The notes beneath the pieces were generated by a model, which saw only the letters and a list, made by a program, of their open reading frames with translations, was not told the origin of the DNA and did not search any database. From NCBI RefSeq assembly GCF_022899355.1, contig NZ_JALJCK010000003.1, positions 434,001-498,000 of the forward strand: 64,000 nucleotides of DNA, given 5' to 3'. The stretch's first letter is position 1, and every line of letters begins with the position of its first letter. Positions 40,752 to 49,281 of this stretch are shown here, in pieces. The DNA is from Shinella yambaruensis. GTDB lineage: Bacteria; Pseudomonadota; Alphaproteobacteria; Rhizobiales; Rhizobiaceae. The translations under genes were made by a program, and so were the position numbers.

Positions 40752-41285
40752 ATGCGCGATTTTCGCGACGCAAAAACCATGGCGAAAACCCTGCGGGAGG
40801 CGCTCGCCGCCCGCGCCATCAAGATCACCCACAGCGAAGCCCTCGAAATCGTCGCCCGCCAGTTCGGCGTCGAGACATGGAACATCCTGTCCGCCAGGAT
40901 CGAGGCGAAGCCGGCGAACGGTATCGAATTCGAGCAGGCGGTGCCGATCGTGCGCATCTTCGATGTGCCGAAGGCGCACGAATTCTATCTCGGCTTCCTC
41001 GGCTTTACCGTCGATTGGGAGCATCGCTACGGCGAGAACTTTCCGCTCTATACGCAGATCTCGCGCGGCGGGCTCAGGCTGCACCTTTCCGAACATGCGG
41101 GCGATGCCACGCCCGGCGGCAACATGGTCGTCTACATGACCGGCATCCGCGCCTTCCAGAAGGAGCTGATCGGCAAGGACTACCGCTACATGAAGCCGGG
41201 GCTGGAGGACGAGGGTTCGCGGCTGGAGGTGACGGTGACGGACCCGTTCAACAACCACATCCGCTTCATGGAGTTGAAGGACTGA
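40752..41285 (+). CDS. Glyoxalase superfamily protein with N-terminal glyoxalase-related domain
   Basis: The 177-residue protein has an N-terminal helical domain (RDFRDAKTMAKTLREALAAR, then FGVETWNILSARI) of the kind fused to some glyoxalase-like proteins, and a C-terminal vicinal-oxygen-chelate fold (residues about 60-177) with VPKAHEFYLGFLGFTVDWEH and the final DPFNNHIRFME. Members act in metal-dependent isomerisation or in bleomycin-type drug binding; which applies here is unknown. The ATG at 40752 starts the N-terminal domain; the longer open frame upstream runs through the end of the MoxR operon. Confidence 0.87.
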   Translation: MRDFRDAKTMAKTLREALAARAIKITHSEALEIVARQFGVETWNILSARIEAKPANGIEFEQAVPIVRIFDVPKAHEFYLGFLGFTVDWEHRYGENFPLYTQISRGGLRLHLSEHAGDATPGGNMVVYMTGIRAFQKELIGKDYRYMKPGLEDEGSRLEVTVTDPFNNHIRFMELKD

Positions 41286-41289
41286 GAAA

Positions 41290-41449
41290 GCCCCTCATCC
41301 GGCTGCCGCCACCTTCTCCCCGCAAGCGGGGAGAAGGAAAATGCCGCGCCGCTTTCCTGAAAAGGGTAGCTCGATGGACAGGAGACGTTGCCAAGCCTCT
41401 CCTTCTCCCCGCTTGCGGGGAGAAGGTGCCGGCAGGCGGATGAGGGGCG
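41290..41449. repeat. Rhizobial palindromic intergenic element, complete copy
   Basis: Two inverted arms of about 47 bp, from CCCCTCATCCGGCTGCCGCC to CTCCCCGCAAGCGGGGAGAAGG on the left and the mirror image at 41401-41447, flank about 63 bp. Each arm also contains its own CTTCTCCCCGC / GCGGGGAGAAG hairpin. The element lies between the convergent glyoxalase-like and GNAT genes and is the best-preserved copy in the window. Confidence 0.8.
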
Positions 41450-41453
41450 CCTC

Positions 41454-41984
41454 TTAAATGCCGGCAGCAGTCCCCTCGTCACACCGCCACGCAATCACCC
41501 CCTTCAGCCGCTCATGCGTATCGGCCGCAAAGGGCATGACGAGCACGCGGGCGGGATCGACGGGGCCGGGGAAGGTCAGCGCGTTCCAGGCGACCTTCTC
41601 GAAGCCGAGCGGGCCGTAATAGGGCGGATCGCCGACAAGCACGACGGCTTCCGAGCCCTTGCGTTTTGCGGCGGCGCAGGCGATGCGCAGGAGCTCCCGG
41701 CCGATGCCCCGGTTCTTGTGCGAGGGCCTGACGGCGAGCGGGCCGAGAAGATGTCCCTTCACGCCGCCCGCCAGGACCGGCGTCATGCGCACCGAGGCGA
41801 TCGTCTCTCCATCATCGGTACAGATGAAGGACAGCGACAGGTCGTGCGGCCCCTGCTCGCGGATGCGCGCAGCCGCGCGGACATGCCGGCCGGGGCCGAA
41901 GGCTTCTTCGTTGATGTGTTCGATGGCCGCGTCGTGGGAGGCATCTTCCGTCAGGTAGACGAGGTCGTGCTTGAGCATGTTCAT
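41454..41984 (-). CDS. GNAT family N-acetyltransferase
   Basis: The 176-residue protein has the acetyl-CoA-binding motif A in LGPLAVRPSHKNRGIGRELL (R-G-I-G-R-E, matching Q/R-x-x-G-x-G/A) and the following PPYYGPLGFEKV segment. It is closest in style to YhbS-type acetyltransferases. Substrate unknown. The ATG at 41984 (MNMLKHDLVYLTED) is supported; the frame is open to 42194 but the extension is Arg-rich and unlike the family. It is divergent from the glutathionyl-hydroquinone reductase gene. Confidence 0.86.
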   Translation of the reverse strand: MNMLKHDLVYLTEDASHDAAIEHINEEAFGPGRHVRAAARIREQGPHDLSLSFICTDDGETIASVRMTPVLAGGVKGHLLGPLAVRPSHKNRGIGRELLRIACAAAKRKGSEAVVLVGDPPYYGPLGFEKVAWNALTFPGPVDPARVLVMPFAADTHERLKGVIAWRCDEGTAAGI

Positions 41985-42267
41985 GGATCGGGGAACCGGA
42001 GACGAAACGAGGGATGCGGGGGATCGCGCCACCGCCAGGGGGCGCAGCAGGAGCATCAGCGTCGTCGTGGGGTTCCGGTGTAGAACATGCGCGTTTCGTC
42101 TTCCCTGCCGGCGTGAGCGCCGGTGCTGGTCTGCGCGGATAGCAGAAATTTCGTGTCTGTCAAAGAGCAAAACGCACTGTTCATCAAAATGCACCTATCC
42201 ACGTCCCGCCCATGCGCTCACTATGACCGCACGTTTTGGCCGCGAAGGGCCGCAGAAGGAGACCATC

Positions 42268-43254
42268 ATGGGCATGCTCGTGGACGGCGTCTGGCATGAC
42301 GTCTGGTATGACACGAAATCGACGAAGGGCCATTTCAAGCGCGCCGCCTCGCAGTTCCGCAACTGGATCACGCCGGATGGCGCCCCGGGGCCTTCGGGCG
42401 AAGGCGGCTTTGTCGCGGAGGCGGGACGCTACCACCTCTATGTCTCCTATGCCTGTCCCTGGGCACATCGCACACTGATCTTCCGCAGGCTGAAGAGGCT
42501 GGAGGACCTGATCACCGTCTCCGTCGTCGATCCGCTGATGCTGTCGAAGGGCTGGGAGTTCAAGGGCGAGAACGGCGGCACGCTCGATCCGCTGTTCGGC
42601 GCCGCCGCGCTCCACGAAATCTACCAGAAGGCCGATCCGCACTATTCCGGCCGCGTCACCGTGCCCGTCCTCTGGGACAAGAAGCAGAACCGGCTGGTCT
42701 CGAACGAATCGGCCGAGATCATCCGCATGTTCAATTCCGCCTTCGACGGCCTCACCGGCTCGCGCGACGACTACTATCCCGAGCCGCTGCGCGCCGAGAT
42801 CGACGCCCTCAACGACGCGATCTACGACAGCGTCAACAACGGCGTCTACAAGGCCGGCTTCGCGACGACGCAGGAGGCCTACGAGGCCGCCGTGCAAAGG
42901 CTCTTCGAGATGCTGGACCAGCTCGAAGAACGGCTTTCGAAGAGGCGCTATCTCACCGGCGACCGCCTGACGGAGGCCGACTGGCGGCTCTTCACCACGC
43001 TGGTGCGTTTCGATCCGGTCTATGTCGGCCACTTCAAGTGCAATATCCGCCGCATCGCCGACTATCCGAACCTTTCCGGCTACCTGCGCGACCTGTACCA
43101 GGTGCCGGGCGTCGCCGGCACGGTGAACATGCGCCACATCAAGGAGCATTATTACCGCAGCCACACGACCATCAACCCGACGGGCATCGTGCCGGTCGGC
43201 CCGGAGCTCGACCTGACCGTGCCGCATGGCCGGGATCGGCTGAAAGCCGCCTGA
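42268..43254 (+). CDS. Glutathionyl-hydroquinone reductase (Xi-class GST)
   Basis: The 328-residue protein is a Xi-class glutathione transferase that reduces glutathionyl-hydroquinones using glutathione. The catalytic Cys is in YACPWAHRTLIF near residue 65, and the thioredoxin-like and helical GST-C domains continue with RLVSNESAEIIRMFN and LTGDRLTEADWRLFTTLVRFD. Length and motif match YqjG/PcpF enzymes. The ATG at 42268 has AGAAGGAG upstream. The enzyme fits general detoxification of quinones. Confidence 0.93.
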   Translation: MGMLVDGVWHDVWYDTKSTKGHFKRAASQFRNWITPDGAPGPSGEGGFVAEAGRYHLYVSYACPWAHRTLIFRRLKRLEDLITVSVVDPLMLSKGWEFKGENGGTLDPLFGAAALHEIYQKADPHYSGRVTVPVLWDKKQNRLVSNESAEIIRMFNSAFDGLTGSRDDYYPEPLRAEIDALNDAIYDSVNNGVYKAGFATTQEAYEAAVQRLFEMLDQLEERLSKRRYLTGDRLTEADWRLFTTLVRFDPVYVGHFKCNIRRIADYPNLSGYLRDLYQVPGVAGTVNMRHIKEHYYRSHTTINPTGIVPVGPELDLTVPHGRDRLKAA

Positions 43255-43256
43255 AC

Positions 43257-43754
43257 CTACCAGACGTCCGAAAACAGTGCCCGGCCGGCAAGCTCCTCCA
43301 GCCGCCTTCGGGTGGCGGCGGTCGTGTCGGCCGGCAGCGCGTCGAGCGCGAAGAAGCCGGCCTCGACGATCTCCCGGTCCTTCAGGCGCGGCGCCGACTG
43401 GGTGACGCCCTCGCAGCGATAGAGGAGGACATGGTCGCGCCTGCTGGTCTGCCGGTTGAAGTAGACGTGCACGAGCCGCGGCGGCGCCCCCAGGACGAGG
43501 TTGCCCTCCTCCCGCATCTCCTTGGCCAGCGCCTCCAGCGCCGTCTCGCCGCGCTCGATGCCGCCGCCCGGCAGGTGCCAGCCGGGCACGTAGCTGTGGC
43601 GCACGAGGAAGAGGCGGCCGGCCTCGTCGAAACAGGCGGCGCGCACGCCCATCGTCATGCCGCGGGAAAGCGCGAAATAGCCGTGCAGCACGCGCGTCGC
43701 GAGCCGCGTGAGGCGGCTGCGGGTCGGCGGGGCGGCGGGCTTGTCCTGGTCCAT
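43257..43754 (-). CDS. NUDIX domain-containing protein
   Basis: The 165-residue product contains a NUDIX hydrolase fold with GWHLPGGGIERGE and the helix KEMREEGN. The box deviates at two positions (Lys for Arg, Asn for the final Gly), but the metal-binding Glu residues remain, so hydrolysis is still possible. The substrate is unknown. I chose the ATG at 43754 (MDQDKPAAPP); the frame continues to 43844 without similarity. It is convergent with the preceding GST gene (2 bp apart) and divergent from the phosphoesterase. Confidence 0.87.
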   Translation of the reverse strand: MDQDKPAAPPTRSRLTRLATRVLHGYFALSRGMTMGVRAACFDEAGRLFLVRHSYVPGWHLPGGGIERGETALEALAKEMREEGNLVLGAPPRLVHVYFNRQTSRRDHVLLYRCEGVTQSAPRLKDREIVEAGFFALDALPADTTAATRRRLEELAGRALFSDVW

Positions 43755-43864
43755 GGCGGCACTTCGCCGGAAGCGTTCGGCCAAATCAAGTCTCACCGCG
43801 CCAAAGGCCAGGGAATATCCACGCCTTGCGTTCCCCTTGCGCATCTTATGCTCTAAGGAAGGAT

Positions 43865-44767
43865 ATGTTCAGACTTGCCCATATATCGGACGTCCATCTC
43901 GGCCCGCTCCCCGCCCTCACCTTCCTGGAGCTTTTTTCCAAACGCATCACCGGCTTCGTCAACTGGCACCGCAACCGCCGCCGGCACCTCTTCGCCAACA
44001 CGCTGGACATCGTGCTCGACGATATCGAGCGGCGCGATCCCGATCATCTGGCGATCACCGGCGACCTCGTGAACCTCGCCTCTTCGCTGGAAATCGCGGC
44101 CGTCAAGCACTGGCTGGCAGAGGCGGGCACGCCGGAAAACGTCTCGGTGGTTCCGGGCAACCACGACGCCTATGTGCCGGGCGCCTACGAAAAATCGACC
44201 AGGGCCTGGTATCCCTACATGCGCGGCGACAACGGGCCGGCCGAATGGCATGACGACTTCCACGTCTTTCCCTACATGCGGGTGCGCGATCAGGTGGCGA
44301 TCATCGGCTGCTCGACGGCGGTCGCGACGCCGCCCTTTGCCGCCTCCGGCTATTTCGGCAGCCGCCAGGCCCGCGAGACCGTCAATCTCCTGCGGGCAGC
44401 CGAGGAGGCCGGCCTCTTCCGCGTCGTGCTGATCCATCATCCGCCGATTCGCGGCGCGACCTCGTTCCACAAGCGCATGATCGGCATCCGCCGCTTCGCC
44501 GCGACCGTCTCGACCGGCGGGGCGGATCTCGTGCTGCACGGCCACACCCACCTCAACACCGTGCACTGGCTGCCCGGACAGGCAAAGCAGATCCCGGTCG
44601 TCGGCATCGCCTCCGCCTCGCAGGGGCCGGGCGGCCACAAGCCGCCCGCCGGCTACAACCTGTTCTCGATCTCCGGCGCGCCGGGGAACTGGAACGTGAT
44701 GCGCGAGCGATACGCCCTGACGCAGGACGGCCTGGCCCTGTCTCTCGCGGAAACCACGCGGTTCTGA
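43865..44767 (+). CDS. Metallophosphoesterase
   Basis: The 300-residue protein has the calcineurin-like metal-binding motifs in order: DVH in LAHISDVHLG, GDLVN in LAITGDLVNLA, GNHD in VPGNHDAYVPG, and the HGHTH motif in LHGHTHLN. These coordinate a two-metal centre. The broader family includes cyclic-nucleotide phosphodiesterases and UDP-diacylglucosamine hydrolases; the substrate here cannot be assigned. The ATG at 43865 (MFRLAHISDVHLG) has AAGGA upstream. Confidence 0.92.
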   Translation: MFRLAHISDVHLGPLPALTFLELFSKRITGFVNWHRNRRRHLFANTLDIVLDDIERRDPDHLAITGDLVNLASSLEIAAVKHWLAEAGTPENVSVVPGNHDAYVPGAYEKSTRAWYPYMRGDNGPAEWHDDFHVFPYMRVRDQVAIIGCSTAVATPPFAASGYFGSRQARETVNLLRAAEEAGLFRVVLIHHPPIRGATSFHKRMIGIRRFAATVSTGGADLVLHGHTHLNTVHWLPGQAKQIPVVGIASASQGPGGHKPPAGYNLFSISGAPGNWNVMRERYALTQDGLALSLAETTRF

Positions 44768-44896
44768 AAAGCGCGAATAAAACCCCTCCTTCGCCCGTAT
44801 CATCTTCTTAGAGCGGCCCGCCCTCCAGGGTCACCAGAGGGCCGGCCCGCTCCCGGACGGCCAGCGCCAGGCAGGCGAACGATCGAGAGGGAACCC

Positions 44897-45514
44897 ATGA
44901 CCATGCTCCGCCACACCATGCTGCTTTCATTCTGCGCCGCCGTCTCGCTGACGGCGCTGTCGGCCGCGCGCGCCGCCGATTCCGACACGACGACGCCACC
45001 GGTCGCGACCGAGACGACGACGACCTGCACCGACGGCAAGATCTGGAACGACGAGAAGAAGGAATGCGTCGCGCCGGAGGACCTGAAGCCGGCCGAGGGC
45101 ACGGCGCCCGAGGACGAGGCGAAGGAGGAAGAACAGAAGAAGACCGAGCGCACGATCGACGACAAGCTCTACGAGGCGGCGCGCGAATTCGCCTATGCGG
45201 GCCAGCATGAGAACGCGCTGCGGGCGCTGCGCGCGGCCTATGACCAGGAGGACCCGCGCATCCTCAACTATATGGGCTACAACACCCGCAAGCTCGGCGA
45301 CATGGCGCTGGGCATGACCTACTACGAGCGGGCGCTGCAGAAGGACGAGAACTACATCCTCGCCCGCTCCTATATGGGCCAGGCCCTGCTCGAACAGGGC
45401 GATGTCGAAGGCGCCCGCGTCCAGCTCGTCGAGATCCGCGACCGCGGCGGCGAGAATACCTGGGCCTATCGCGCGCTGCTTCAGTCGCTCGGCGGCGAGC
45501 GCACCACTTACTGA
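44897..45514 (+). CDS. Exported tetratricopeptide repeat protein
   Basis: The 205-residue protein has a signal peptide (MTMLRHTMLLSFCAAVSLTA, cleavage after ARA), a Thr-rich segment, a Cys-pair motif (CTDGKIWNDEKKEC), an acidic linker and about three TPR units (residues about 90-200, YAGQHENALRALRAAYD, MALGMTYYERALQKDENYIL). TPR modules mediate protein contacts; the product is likely periplasmic. The gene stands alone, about 200 bp upstream of an ECF sigma factor gene. Function unknown. Confidence 0.83.
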   Translation: MTMLRHTMLLSFCAAVSLTALSAARAADSDTTTPPVATETTTTCTDGKIWNDEKKECVAPEDLKPAEGTAPEDEAKEEEQKKTERTIDDKLYEAAREFAYAGQHENALRALRAAYDQEDPRILNYMGYNTRKLGDMALGMTYYERALQKDENYILARSYMGQALLEQGDVEGARVQLVEIRDRGGENTWAYRALLQSLGGERTTY

Positions 45515-45710
45515 CACATGGTTGGCGACGCCGTGCCAAAACGGCACGGCGCGGGCCAACAGGGGATCAATCTTGGAGGGAACGCGGGAAACTGCGCTCC
45601 CGGATGCCGTTCATGCTTGCAGACACTAGGAAGAATGTTTCATATCAGACGGTCGCCGCCCGCCCGGCAGCGAATAGAGTTTTGATCCCGAACGTTTCCT
45701 TGGAAAAGCA

Positions 45711-46229
45711 ATGCGTCCGACGGCAGAATCGAATGAGTTCCGGCGAGAACTGGTCAATTTGCTGCCAAAGTTGCGCCGTTTCGCCATGACGCTGACGCGC
45801 AACGGCAGCGATGCCGACGACCTCGTACAGGAGGCATGCGAAAGGGCCATCACGCGGAGCCATCTGTGGAACGGGGAAGGCCGGCTGGAAAGCTGGGTTT
45901 ATGCCATGACGCGCAATCTCTGGGTGGACGAGATCCGCAAGCGAAAGGTCCGCACAGGGTCCGGCACGGTAGATGTCGCCGAGCAGGATAGCCTGCATAT
46001 CGAAGCGTCAGCCGACAAGGCGGTCTATGCCAAGCAGTTGCACAAGTTGATCATGACCATGCCGGAAGGTCTTTCGAGCGTCTTTCTCCTCGTCAATGTC
46101 GAAGGCCACAGCTATCGGGAGGCGGCGGATATTCTGGGCATACCGATCGGCACCGTGATGAGCCGGCTCTCGGCCGCCCGCATCCGCCTTGCGGCCATGA
46201 TCTCCGAACAGATGGAAAGGAGGGCCTGA
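45711..46229 (+). CDS. ECF RNA polymerase sigma factor
   Basis: The 172-residue protein has only sigma regions 2 (FAMTLTRNGSDADDLVQEAC) and 4 (VEGHSYREAADILGIPIGTV), the hallmark of the extracytoplasmic-function group. The next gene is its probable anti-sigma factor; the stop and start share one base (TGATG), implying translational coupling. ECF factors usually activate their own operon, so a target promoter should lie in 45515-45710, but no EcfG-type GGAAC/CGTT pair with proper spacing was seen. Confidence 0.92.
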   Translation: MRPTAESNEFRRELVNLLPKLRRFAMTLTRNGSDADDLVQEACERAITRSHLWNGEGRLESWVYAMTRNLWVDEIRKRKVRTGSGTVDVAEQDSLHIEASADKAVYAKQLHKLIMTMPEGLSSVFLLVNVEGHSYREAADILGIPIGTVMSRLSAARIRLAAMISEQMERRA

Positions 46230-47086
46230 TGGTGGAGAACACACAGGGTCTTCCGCTCGAAGTCCGCCTGTCGGCCTATCTCGACGGCCAGCTGCCGGAA
46301 TCGGAAATGGACGAGATCAACGCGATCCTCGCCGAGAACGACGATGCGCGCATGGTCTTCGAGAAGCTGAAGCTCGGCAGCGAGTTCGGCGCCCGCGCCT
46401 TCGACAAGCTGCTGCAGGAGCCGATCCCGCTCGATCTGGTGCGCAACATCAAGGAGGCCGGCAAGAAGGACGACGAGCCGTCGCCGGCGGGTTTCGCCGC
46501 CATTCCGGTCGCCGCTGCCGCCCCGCGCCGTCCCTCGGCCTTCTGGCCGAAGGCACTCGCCGCCTCGCTCGTATTGTTCCTTGCCGGCGGTGCCGCCGGC
46601 TATCTCGTCGGCGAACGGCAGGACGGCGTGTCCCGGCTCGCCTCCAACCAGTTCGCCCCTGCCCGCACCTGGCTGGATGATATTGCCGACTACCATCGCA
46701 TCTATGCCCGCCAGACACGCCATCTCGTGGAAGTGCCGGCAAGCGAGAAGGAGCATATCGTCGAATGGCTGACGGCCAGCACGGGCGTGCCCTTCACGCT
46801 GCCCGACCTTTCCGACCAGAACCTGACCTTCGAGGGCGCGCGCCTGCTGGTCGCCGGCGGCAAGCCGGCCGCCCAGCTTCTCTACCGCAATGCGCAGAAC
46901 GAGGTCTTCGCCATCTGTTTCGTCCAGAGCGATCCGGTCGAAACCGTCACGGCCCTTGCCGAAAGCATGCGCAACGATATCGGCCTCGTCTCCTGGCAGA
47001 AGGGCAGCGCGTCCTATGTCGTGGTCGGCCCCTCTGCCGATCCAGCCCTCGAGCGCATCGCCGAGACGGTTTCCTCGACGATCTGA
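46229..47086 (+). CDS. Transmembrane anti-sigma factor
   Basis: The 285-residue protein has an N-terminal anti-sigma domain (LEVRLSAYLDGQLPESEMDE, residues about 8-50), one membrane helix at about residues 108-128 (ALAASLVLFLAGGAAGYLVG) and a C-terminal periplasmic domain (ARTWLDDIADYHRIYARQTR onward). The HxxxCxxC zinc motif of ZAS anti-sigma factors is absent. The arrangement predicts a membrane sensor that sequesters the ECF factor until a periplasmic signal arrives. A strong terminator follows. Confidence 0.87.
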   Translation: MVENTQGLPLEVRLSAYLDGQLPESEMDEINAILAENDDARMVFEKLKLGSEFGARAFDKLLQEPIPLDLVRNIKEAGKKDDEPSPAGFAAIPVAAAAPRRPSAFWPKALAASLVLFLAGGAAGYLVGERQDGVSRLASNQFAPARTWLDDIADYHRIYARQTRHLVEVPASEKEHIVEWLTASTGVPFTLPDLSDQNLTFEGARLLVAGGKPAAQLLYRNAQNEVFAICFVQSDPVETVTALAESMRNDIGLVSWQKGSASYVVVGPSADPALERIAETVSSTI

Positions 47087-47122
47087 GCATCCGCGCAACA
47101 GGCGCCGCAGATCACGGACACC

Positions 47123-47155
47123 AAAAAGCCCGGCAGCATCGCTGCCGGGCTTTTT
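47123..47155. terminator. Bidirectional Rho-independent terminator between anti-sigma and leuA genes
   Basis: A perfect stem AAAAAGCCCGGCAGC / GCTGCCGGGCTTTTT with a 3-nt loop lies 36 bp after the anti-sigma stop and 21 bp after the leuA stop on the other strand. The A and T flanks give a U tract in both directions, so it serves both convergent operons. Confidence 0.92.
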
Positions 47156-47176
47156 CTGTTCCGGGATCGTCGCGGC

Positions 47177-48886
47177 TCAGCCGCGGACGGCGAGCACGCG
47201 GTTGGCGGCCGAGACGATGGCTTCGAGCGAGGCCGTCACGATGTTCGTGTTGATGCCGACGCCGAACAGCTTGCCGCCCGGATGCTCGACTTCCACATAG
47301 GCGATGGCCGCCGCGTTGGAGCCGTGCTGGAGCGAGTGCTCGGAATAGTCCGCCACCGACATCGGGATGCCGAGATAGATCGACAGGGCATTGATGAAAC
47401 CGTCGATCGGACCGGTCCCCTTGCCTTCGATGCGCTTCGTCTCGCCGCCGTCGGTGATCTCGGCGGCAACGATGCGCGTGCCCTTCTGGCCTGCGTCGTC
47501 CGGATAGGTGTGGTGGTCGACGAAGCGCAGGCGCGTTCCGGGCTGCGTGACGTAGCGCTGCATGAAGCTTTCATGGATGCGCTTCGACGGCAGCTCCACG
47601 CCCTCTTCGTCGGTGATGCGCTGGATCTCCTCGCGGAACTCCACCTGAAGGCTCCGCGGCAGGTTGATGCCGTAGTCCTCCTGCAGGATATAGGCGATGC
47701 CGCCCTTGCCGGACTGCGAGTTGATGCGGATGATCGCCTCGTAGGAGCGGCCGACGTCCTGCGGGTCGATCGGCAGGTAGGGCACTTCCCAGATCGGCTT
47801 GTTGGCTTGCCTGATGGCCTTCATGCCCTTGTTGATGGCGTCCTGGTGCGAGCCGGAGAAGGCGGTATAGACAAGTTCGCCGACATAGGGGTGGCGCTCG
47901 GGAATGGCCATCTCGTTGGAATATTCGTAGACCGCCTTGATGCGCTCGATGTCGGAGCAGTCGAGCTTGGGATCGACACCCTGCGTGTACATGTTCAAGG
48001 CCAGCGTCACGACGTCGACATTGCCCGTGCGCTCGCCATTGCCGAATAGCGTGCCCTCGACGCGGTCCGCGCCGGCCATCAGCGCCAGTTCCGTGGCGGC
48101 GATGCCGGTGCCGCGGTCATTGTGCGGGTGCAGCGAGATGATGACGTTCTCGCGGTTGTCGATGTTGCGGCACATCCATTCGATCTGGTCGGCATAGATG
48201 TTCGGCGTCGCCATCTCGACGGTGGACGGCAGGTTGAGGATCAGCTTGTTGTCCGCCGTCGGCCTGACGATCTCCACGACCGCATTGCAGATCTCCAGCG
48301 CCACTTCCAGCTCGGTGCCGGTGAAGCTCTCCGGCGAATATTCGAAACGGTAGCCGCCGCCGGCCTTGGCGGCCATGTCGGTGATCATCTTGGCGGCATC
48401 GGTGGCGATCTGCTTGATGCCGGCGACGTCCTTGCCGAACACCACGCGGCGCTGCAATTCGCTGGTGGAGTTATAGAAGTGGATGATCGGCTTGTGCGCA
48501 CCTTCCAGGGCCTCGAAGGTGCGGGTGATCAGCTCCGGCCGGCACTGCACCAGCACCTGCAGGGACACGTCCTGCGGCACGTTGCCCTCCTCGACGCACC
48601 AGCGGGCGAAGTCGAAGTCGGTCTGCGAGGCGGAGGGAAAACCGATCTCGATTTCCTTGAACCCCATGTCGAGCAGCAGCTGGAACATGCGGGCCTTGCG
48701 GTCGTGGCCCATCGGGTTGATCAGCGACTGGTTGCCGTCGCGCAGGTCCACCGAACACCAGATCGGCGCTTGGGTGATCGTCTTGCCCGGCCAGGTGCGG
48801 TCCGGAATGTTGATCGCCGGATAGGCCTGGTACTTGACGGGCGCCTCGGGCATGCCCTGCTTGGGGGAATGGGTCTTCAAAATCAT
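47177..48886 (-). CDS. leuA: 2-isopropylmalate synthase
   Basis: The 569-residue enzyme condenses acetyl-CoA with 2-oxoisovalerate, the first committed step of leucine synthesis. It has the catalytic-domain motifs WCSVDLRDGNQSLINPM (metal-binding D-x-R-D-G-N-Q), HPHNDRGTGIAATELAL and the C-terminal regulatory LeuA allosteric domain (residues about 440-569), the site of leucine feedback. It is the long form. I chose the ATG at 48886 (MILKTHSPKQGMPEAP); an alternative is 11 codons further in. A leader peptide and attenuator precede it. Confidence 0.95.
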   Translation of the reverse strand: MILKTHSPKQGMPEAPVKYQAYPAINIPDRTWPGKTITQAPIWCSVDLRDGNQSLINPMGHDRKARMFQLLLDMGFKEIEIGFPSASQTDFDFARWCVEEGNVPQDVSLQVLVQCRPELITRTFEALEGAHKPIIHFYNSTSELQRRVVFGKDVAGIKQIATDAAKMITDMAAKAGGGYRFEYSPESFTGTELEVALEICNAVVEIVRPTADNKLILNLPSTVEMATPNIYADQIEWMCRNIDNRENVIISLHPHNDRGTGIAATELALMAGADRVEGTLFGNGERTGNVDVVTLALNMYTQGVDPKLDCSDIERIKAVYEYSNEMAIPERHPYVGELVYTAFSGSHQDAINKGMKAIRQANKPIWEVPYLPIDPQDVGRSYEAIIRINSQSGKGGIAYILQEDYGINLPRSLQVEFREEIQRITDEEGVELPSKRIHESFMQRYVTQPGTRLRFVDHHTYPDDAGQKGTRIVAAEITDGGETKRIEGKGTGPIDGFINALSIYLGIPMSVADYSEHSLQHGSNAAAIAYVEVEHPGGKLFGVGINTNIVTASLEAIVSAANRVLAVRG

Positions 48887-49006
48887 CGTCTTCGTCTCTT
48901 CGTCGTCCCGGCATTCGCGAAAGCGTCTTAGCGCAAGCGGGCGCATTTTGCGACGGCGAATGCTGGCCGTGGGCGGCCAAACCGGAATTAATGCATAGGG
49001 TGAAAC

Positions 49007-49062
49007 GAGGAGCTATCGCCGGACGGGCTTTTCGGCCGCCGGGCGCTCCTCAGCGAACCCGG
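49007..49062 (-). promoter_or_regulatory. leuA attenuator with alternative hairpins
   Basis: Two hairpins share the segment 49039-49051. The antiterminator-like stem is 49039-49043 with 49058-49062 (CCGGG / CCCGG), with an inner CGCT / AGCG. The terminator-like stem pairs 49045-49051 with 49007-49013 (GAGGAGC / GCTCCTC), extended by CGCC(C)GG / CCGGCG. They cannot form together. The leader stop codon (49050-49052) lies inside the antiterminator. The U tract after the terminator is short (TTT), so its strength is uncertain. Confidence 0.6.
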
Positions 49063-49175
49063 CAACCGCGCGTAAGGCCGAGAAGAAGAAGCGAGGAGAA
49101 GCCGCGCGAACGCTCGCGGACAGCTGCGCTGCCGCGGGAAACTCGTTCGATGATCTGTGCGCTGGTCTTCAACAT
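49050..49175 (-). CDS. leuL: leu leader peptide
   Basis: This 41-codon frame begins MLKTSAQIIERVSRG and ends FSSLLLLGLTRGCRVR. It has four consecutive Leu codons (CTT, CTT, CTT, CTC at 49080-49091) and a fifth (CTT at 49074), unusual codons in a genome that prefers CTG and CTC. It sits 163 nt upstream of leuA on the same strand and runs into the attenuator. No ribosome site is visible; the start codon lies 6 nt after a -10 box, so the transcript is probably leaderless, as known for trpL of Sinorhizobium. Confidence 0.75.
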   Translation of the reverse strand: MLKTSAQIIERVSRGSAAVRERSRGFSSLLLLGLTRGCRVR

Positions 49176-49181
49176 GAGGCG

Positions 49182-49210
49182 TCTATACCGGCGGGTGGGA
49201 GAAAGCGCAA
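49182..49210 (-). promoter_or_regulatory. Predicted leuL-leuA promoter
   Basis: On the minus strand TTGCGC (49205-49210) and TATAGA (49182-49187) are 17 bp apart. The leuL ATG begins 6 nt past the -10, which would place the transcription start at the initiation codon. The trpL promoter at 54677 has the same plan. Confidence 0.6.
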
Positions 49211-49221
49211 GCACCTCCAAA

Positions 49222-49250
49222 GAAAAAGCCCTCCGCAACGGGAGGGCTTC
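49222..49250 (-). terminator. Rho-independent terminator of the clpP paralogue
   Basis: A perfect 9-bp stem AAGCCCTCC / GGAGGGCTT, loop of 6 nt, followed on the minus strand by TTTCTTT. It lies between the clpP stop (49387) and the leuL promoter, insulating the two. Confidence 0.85.
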
Positions 49251-49281
49251 GCTTTTCTGCGAGGTCCGCAAACCTCTCTTT

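Noticed and set aside
45515..45710. EcfG-type promoter before the ECF sigma gene
   Set aside because: GGAAC occurs near 45580 and CGTT follows, but the spacing is about 24 nt, too long for the known 16-18 nt.
49093..49098. Alternative pairing of GAGGAG with CTCCTC inside leuL as the antiterminator
   Set aside because: A ribosome stalled at the Leu codons would cover this segment, giving the wrong regulatory sign; the hairpin at 49039-49062 fits the expected logic better.
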